From assembly GCA_016935885.1 (NCBI GenBank), contig JAFGQA010000111.1, positions 1 through 7,904 of the forward strand: a DNA stretch of 7,904 nt, read 5' to 3'. Under the pieces are notes generated by a model. The model searched no databases. It was given only the letters and a program-made list of their open reading frames with translations, and had not been told where the DNA came from. The position numbers and the translations under genes are program-made. Within the stretch, counting starts at the first letter, position 1, and each line of letters begins with the position of its first letter. The DNA comes from Phycisphaerae bacterium (GTDB lineage: Bacteria; Planctomycetota; Phycisphaerae; UBA1845; UTPLA1). Of this stretch, positions 5,849 through 7,904 are shown one piece after another.

Positions 5849-5869
5849 GGTATGCGGTGCACACCCGAC
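5849..5869 (-). repeat. Solo REP1 copy next to the prepilin pseudogene
   Basis: Read on the minus strand it matches the 21-base GTAG-hairpin core of the RAYT-flanking copies at 19 positions. One difference is in the tetranucleotide (GTCG for GTAG). The other is in the right arm, which reads GCATACC and so leaves one weakened pair. It lies about 5 kb from the transposase, between the REP2 copy and the remnant of the prepilin helix, and replaces the place where a start codon and leader should be. Confidence 0.78.
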
Positions 5870-5870
5870 G

Positions 5871-5914
5871 GGGCCACCATCACCGAGCCCTGCGGGCTTG
5901 AGGCTGCCACCCGC
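5871..5914 (-). repeat. REP2 palindrome, copy 3
   Basis: This matches the tandem copies at 7795-7837 and 7853-7894, sharing CCATC, a variable GC stem around TGC, then GCTGCCACCCG. Its stem is AGCCC/GGGCT, whereas copy 1 has AAGGCC/GGCCTT, so the stem bases changed on both sides while pairing was kept. It lies between the stop of the middle prepilin gene (5930) and the REP1 copy at 5849-5869. Confidence 0.78.
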
Positions 5915-5929
5915 AGCCACGCCAAGGCG

Positions 5930-6910
5930 TCAATAGTCCTTGAATCGGCGCATCCACTGCGGCCAATCCTCGGGCAGGACTCCGCCGGCCTTCGTCCACG
6001 GCCCGGCCGTGTCGTATTGACGATACCATTTGAGCGTCCAGAGTTCCTTGAGCCCGACCCTGCGAGCCGAGCCGTCCAGGAAGGCCACGTTGACCGTACC
6101 GCCCCCGTGGCGGTCGAAGCAGGCGCGTTTGATCGTGTTGTGGAAAGGCTCCCACGGGTTGTCGGAGCCGGTGATGGTGAAGTCTTCCTCGTAAGCGGGA
6201 GGTTCGTCGGTCTCCCAGGGGCATGCGCCGGTGATGGCGCAATCGAACAGAAAAGGGATGTCGCCGGGGCTTCTCAGCGTGGCCCGTGTCCAGCGTTTGC
6301 GGGCATAGGCGCCGAAGGCCTCCGCTTCTGCCTCGCTGACGCCCGCTGTACGGTATTTCTCGAGGGTTTGATCGCCAACGTATTCATTCGTGCCGTAGCT
6401 GCAACCAAAGAGCGACCAACCGCTCGCGGAGCCCTCGTCGCGCATGTACTGCCACCATGCCGCGAACGTCCCGCCGAAGCCACTTCCTGTCCAGCTCTGC
6501 CTGGTCGCGGCGCCGCTGACCTGCGGAGCCGGGCCCGCACCATTCTTGCTGGCCGCCGGGCATAGGAACGAGGCCTTCTGGAACTCGTCGGCATAACCGT
6601 AGATCTCCGGACCGAAATGCCAGATCTGTGGCGTGTACATCAGTCGACCGTCGTGTTCGCCGGAATACACGGTGGACAAGATCCCCCATTGCCGGGTGGT
6701 GTTCTGGCAGACGACGGCCTGCGCCCGTTTCTTGGCCCTTTGCAGGGCCGGCAGCAGCAGCGCCATCAGCAGCACGATGACCGAGATCACGACCAGCAAT
6801 TCGATCAGGGTGAAGGCCTTCTTGCGCTTGTCATCCTGAGGCGCAGCCGAAGGATGACACCAGGCCGAATGGAATCTGGCGCACCGTTTTGGACATCCTC
6901 CCCATCTCAT
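5930..6910 (-). CDS. Prepilin-like type II secretion-family protein with repeat-derived leader
   Basis: A 326-residue pseudopilin-like membrane-anchored protein. The type IV prepilin helix is FTLIELLVVISVIVLLMALL from residue 33, with the key Glu at position 5 of the mature form (E37). Cleavage by prepilin peptidase would fall between A32 and F33, with Ala in place of the usual Gly at -1. The soluble domain has YGTN and a FLFDC segment. An H-x10-DG motif (H268, D279, G280) is followed by the family tail VGLKELWTLKW, DTAGPWTKAGGVLPEDWP and RRFKDY. The leader is unusually long (32 residues), and residues 18-28 (CHPSAAPQDDK) are encoded by a palindromic repeat. The ATG at 6910 is the only in-frame start; it lies 3 bp after the upstream paralog's stop, with AAGGA about 10 bases before it inside that gene, so translation is probably coupled. 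The exact role (pseudopilus, surface filament) is unknown. Confidence 0.82.
   Translation of the reverse strand: MRWGGCPKRCARFHSAWCHPSAAPQDDKRKKAFTLIELLVVISVIVLLMALLLPALQRAKKRAQAVVCQNTTRQWGILSTVYSGEHDGRLMYTPQIWHFGPEIYGYADEFQKASFLCPAASKNGAGPAPQVSGAATRQSWTGSGFGGTFAAWWQYMRDEGSASGWSLFGCSYGTNEYVGDQTLEKYRTAGVSEAEAEAFGAYARKRWTRATLRSPGDIPFLFDCAITGACPWETDEPPAYEEDFTITGSDNPWEPFHNTIKRACFDRHGGGTVNVAFLDGSARRVGLKELWTLKWYRQYDTAGPWTKAGGVLPEDWPQWMRRFKDY
6829..6859. repeat. Palindromic repeat inside a prepilin leader (REP3)
   Basis: TGTCATCCT (6829-6837) and AGGATGACA (6851-6859) are 9-bp inverted arms around a 13-base spacer, GAGGCGCAGCCGA. I recall similar palindromes, translated as CHPSAAPQDD, in other environmental bacterial genomes, but could not search for it. 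Here it is in frame and encodes residues 18-28 of the middle prepilin. Confidence 0.65.
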
Positions 6911-6913
6911 TTC

Positions 6914-7768
6914 TCAGTAGTCCTTGAACTTGTGCATCCACGCCGGCCAATCCTCGGGCAAGACGCCACCGGCCTTGGTCCACGGTCCGGCCGTATCGTA
7001 ATCGTGGTGCCATTTGAGGGTCCACAATTCCTTGACCCCGACTTTGCGTATGGCACCGTCCAGGAAAACTGTATTGACTCCCTCCTGGTGCCGATTGATG
7101 GCCAGAGCCGTTGCATAGATGGAAACGCTTGCCTCGAAATCACAATCCTCATAAGGCGGCGGCTCCTCACTGCAGCCATCGTTCAAGGCGGTCCGACTCA
7201 CCCGACAATCGAAGAACGTCGGGAGATCCGCCGGTGCGACCTTCCCAAGTTGGAATCGCTCGCGCGTATTGGTCCAAAAGTCACAAAGGAAGTTGTTCGT
7301 CGCATAGCTACCAGCGTATGTCGCATGCGACACACGCATGACCGCCTTTGCTTCTCCGTCGCAGTCAAACCGCCAGGCCACGAACGTGGTGCCGGCAGCG
7401 ACTTCTTTTCCACGGGTATGGAACGTGCCCGGCGGCACCGCTGTCGGCGTACTCGGACACAACATGGCATCCCGAAGGTCAGAGCCGCTATAGACTTCCA
7501 TATGGCAGGCCCAGGGAACGTGATAGTAGGACAGATCCTCTTGCCCCTCGTCCCACGTGGAGTAAGTGCCGTCTGGGAAACGCCCGTCATGCTCGTTCTG
7601 ATAGGCGGCGAACATGATCGACCAGTTACGTTCGCGGCTCTGGCAGACCACGGCCCGCGCCTGCTTCCGCGCCCGCGACAGTACCGGAAACAACAGCGCC
7701 ATCAGCAATACAATGATCGAAATTACAACCAGTAATTCGATCAGTGTGAACGCCCTTCCGTTTCTCAC
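6914..7768 (-). CDS. Prepilin-like type II secretion-family protein (first of the array)
   Basis: A 284-residue pseudopilin-like protein and the intact paralog of the next gene. The leader is MRNGRA, then FTLIELLVVISIIVLLMALLF from F7, with the conserved Glu at E11; cleavage would follow A6. The extracytoplasmic domain contains SYATNN and TFFDC. A canonical H-x9-DG motif (H227, D237, G238) is followed by the tail VGVKELWTLKW, DTAGPWTKAGGVLPEDWP and HKFKDY shared with the neighbours. I prefer the GTG start at 7766-7768 because AAGGGA (7778-7783) lies 9 bases upstream and it gives a normal six-residue leader. An ATG at 7804 would start inside a repeat and add 12 odd residues, and a frame to 7900 is mostly repeat translation. 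It is the first gene of a minus-strand operon-like array, with a 3-bp gap to the next. Confidence 0.82.
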   Translation of the reverse strand: MRNGRAFTLIELLVVISIIVLLMALLFPVLSRARKQARAVVCQSRERNWSIMFAAYQNEHDGRFPDGTYSTWDEGQEDLSYYHVPWACHMEVYSGSDLRDAMLCPSTPTAVPPGTFHTRGKEVAAGTTFVAWRFDCDGEAKAVMRVSHATYAGSYATNNFLCDFWTNTRERFQLGKVAPADLPTFFDCRVSRTALNDGCSEEPPPYEDCDFEASVSIYATALAINRHQEGVNTVFLDGAIRKVGVKELWTLKWHHDYDTAGPWTKAGGVLPEDWPAWMHKFKDY

Positions 7769-7777
7769 GGTTCGGCT

Positions 7778-7783
7778 TCCCTT
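7778..7783 (-). promoter_or_regulatory. Ribosome binding site overlapping a repeat edge
   Basis: AAGGGA on the minus strand lies 9 bases before the GTG at 7766-7768. Its upstream four bases fall within the first tandem REP2 unit (7780-7837), so the repeat supplies part of the ribosome binding site. It decides for the GTG start over the repeat-borne ATG at 7804. Confidence 0.6.
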
Positions 7784-7837
7784 ATTCCTGACCCGTGGAA
7801 CCATCCCCAAGGCCTGCGGCCTTGAGGCTGCCACCCG
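7780..7837 (-). repeat. REP2 tandem unit 1 (core 7795-7837)
   Basis: The core has AAGGCC (7809-7814), loop TGC and GGCCTT (7818-7823), with an outer GTGG/CCAC pair (7795-7798, 7831-7834). The 15 bases before the core match those of the adjacent unit at 10 positions, so the duplicated unit is about 58 bp and not just the palindrome. It lies immediately upstream of the first prepilin gene. Confidence 0.75.
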
Positions 7838-7894
7838 CCTTGTCTCTAACCAGTGGAACCATCGCCAAGCCTTGCGGCTTGACGCTGCCACCCG
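7838..7894 (-). repeat. REP2 tandem unit 2 (core 7853-7894)
   Basis: The second unit abuts the first. Its stem is CAAGCC/GGCTTG around TTGC, so it differs from unit 1 on both sides of the stem yet still pairs. It keeps the flanking GTGGAACCATC and GCTGCCACCCG blocks. The final ten bases of the window (7895-7904) carry nothing I can identify. Confidence 0.75.
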
Positions 7895-7904
7895 ATGCAA
7901 ATCC

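Noticed and set aside
7818..7836. A GG-N10-GC sigma-54-like core on the minus strand in REP2 unit 1
   Set aside because: Only the GG and GC fit; the rest of the -24/-12 consensus is poor. The other two REP2 copies lose the GC, so it looks like a by-product of the palindrome.
7804..7900. An extended N-terminus for the first prepilin, starting at 7900 or 7804
   Set aside because: Those codons translate the REP2 repeats. The GTG at 7768 has a ribosome binding site at proper spacing and gives a normal short prepilin leader.

Overview
The window looks like a piece of a GC-rich planctomycete chromosome, probably from the Phycisphaerae or a relative. I infer this from the mix of families: type II secretion-like prepilins with an H-x9-DG motif and a shared C-terminal tail, a VPxPGA exosortase-type sorting signal, YAGKxGKCPxC zinc ribbons fused to a membrane segment, and a NifA-like sigma-54 activator. 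No core marker gene is present, so the placement rests on family resemblance only.

Layout, left to right. Positions 64-736 hold a REP-associated tyrosine transposase (RAYT, TnpA_REP) on the minus strand. It is enclosed by two perfect 25-bp inverted copies of a small palindrome (REP1), each with the GTAG tetranucleotide typical of REPs; such a unit is called a REPtron. Directly upstream in the same direction lies a 554-residue protein (758-2422) with three zinc ribbons, one transmembrane helix and an exported domain resembling DUF6263. Next comes a secreted PEP-CTERM-like protein (2677-3420, minus strand) with a near-consensus sigma-70 promoter and a strong ribosome binding site. A 342-bp intergenic region rich in hairpins separates it from a divergent GAF-AAA-Fis sigma-54 activator (3763-5292, plus strand). 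From 5302 to the right edge there is a minus-strand tandem array of three paralogous prepilin-like genes: two intact (6914-7768 and 5930-6910) and one decayed (5302-5848).

The recurring theme is small palindromic repeats. REP1 flanks the transposase, has a 19/21 copy at 5849-5869 and a degenerate copy at 2547-2565. A second, unrelated palindrome family (REP2) has three copies, two in tandem at the right edge and one at 5871-5914; its stem keeps pairing although the stem bases differ. A third palindrome (6829-6859) lies inside the coding region of a prepilin leader. All three prepilin genes have at least one such palindrome at or just before their 5' end. At the decayed gene, a REP2 and a REP1 lie end to end against the remnant of the prepilin helix.

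How the genes work together: the prepilins, the sorting-signal protein and the zinc-ribbon/DUF6263-like protein are all predicted to be envelope or exported proteins. The sigma-54 activator has no visible target promoter in the window, so any regulatory link is unproven. The RAYT could be the enzyme that spreads REP1. It is unlikely to act on REP2, which lacks the same GTAG-hairpin layout.
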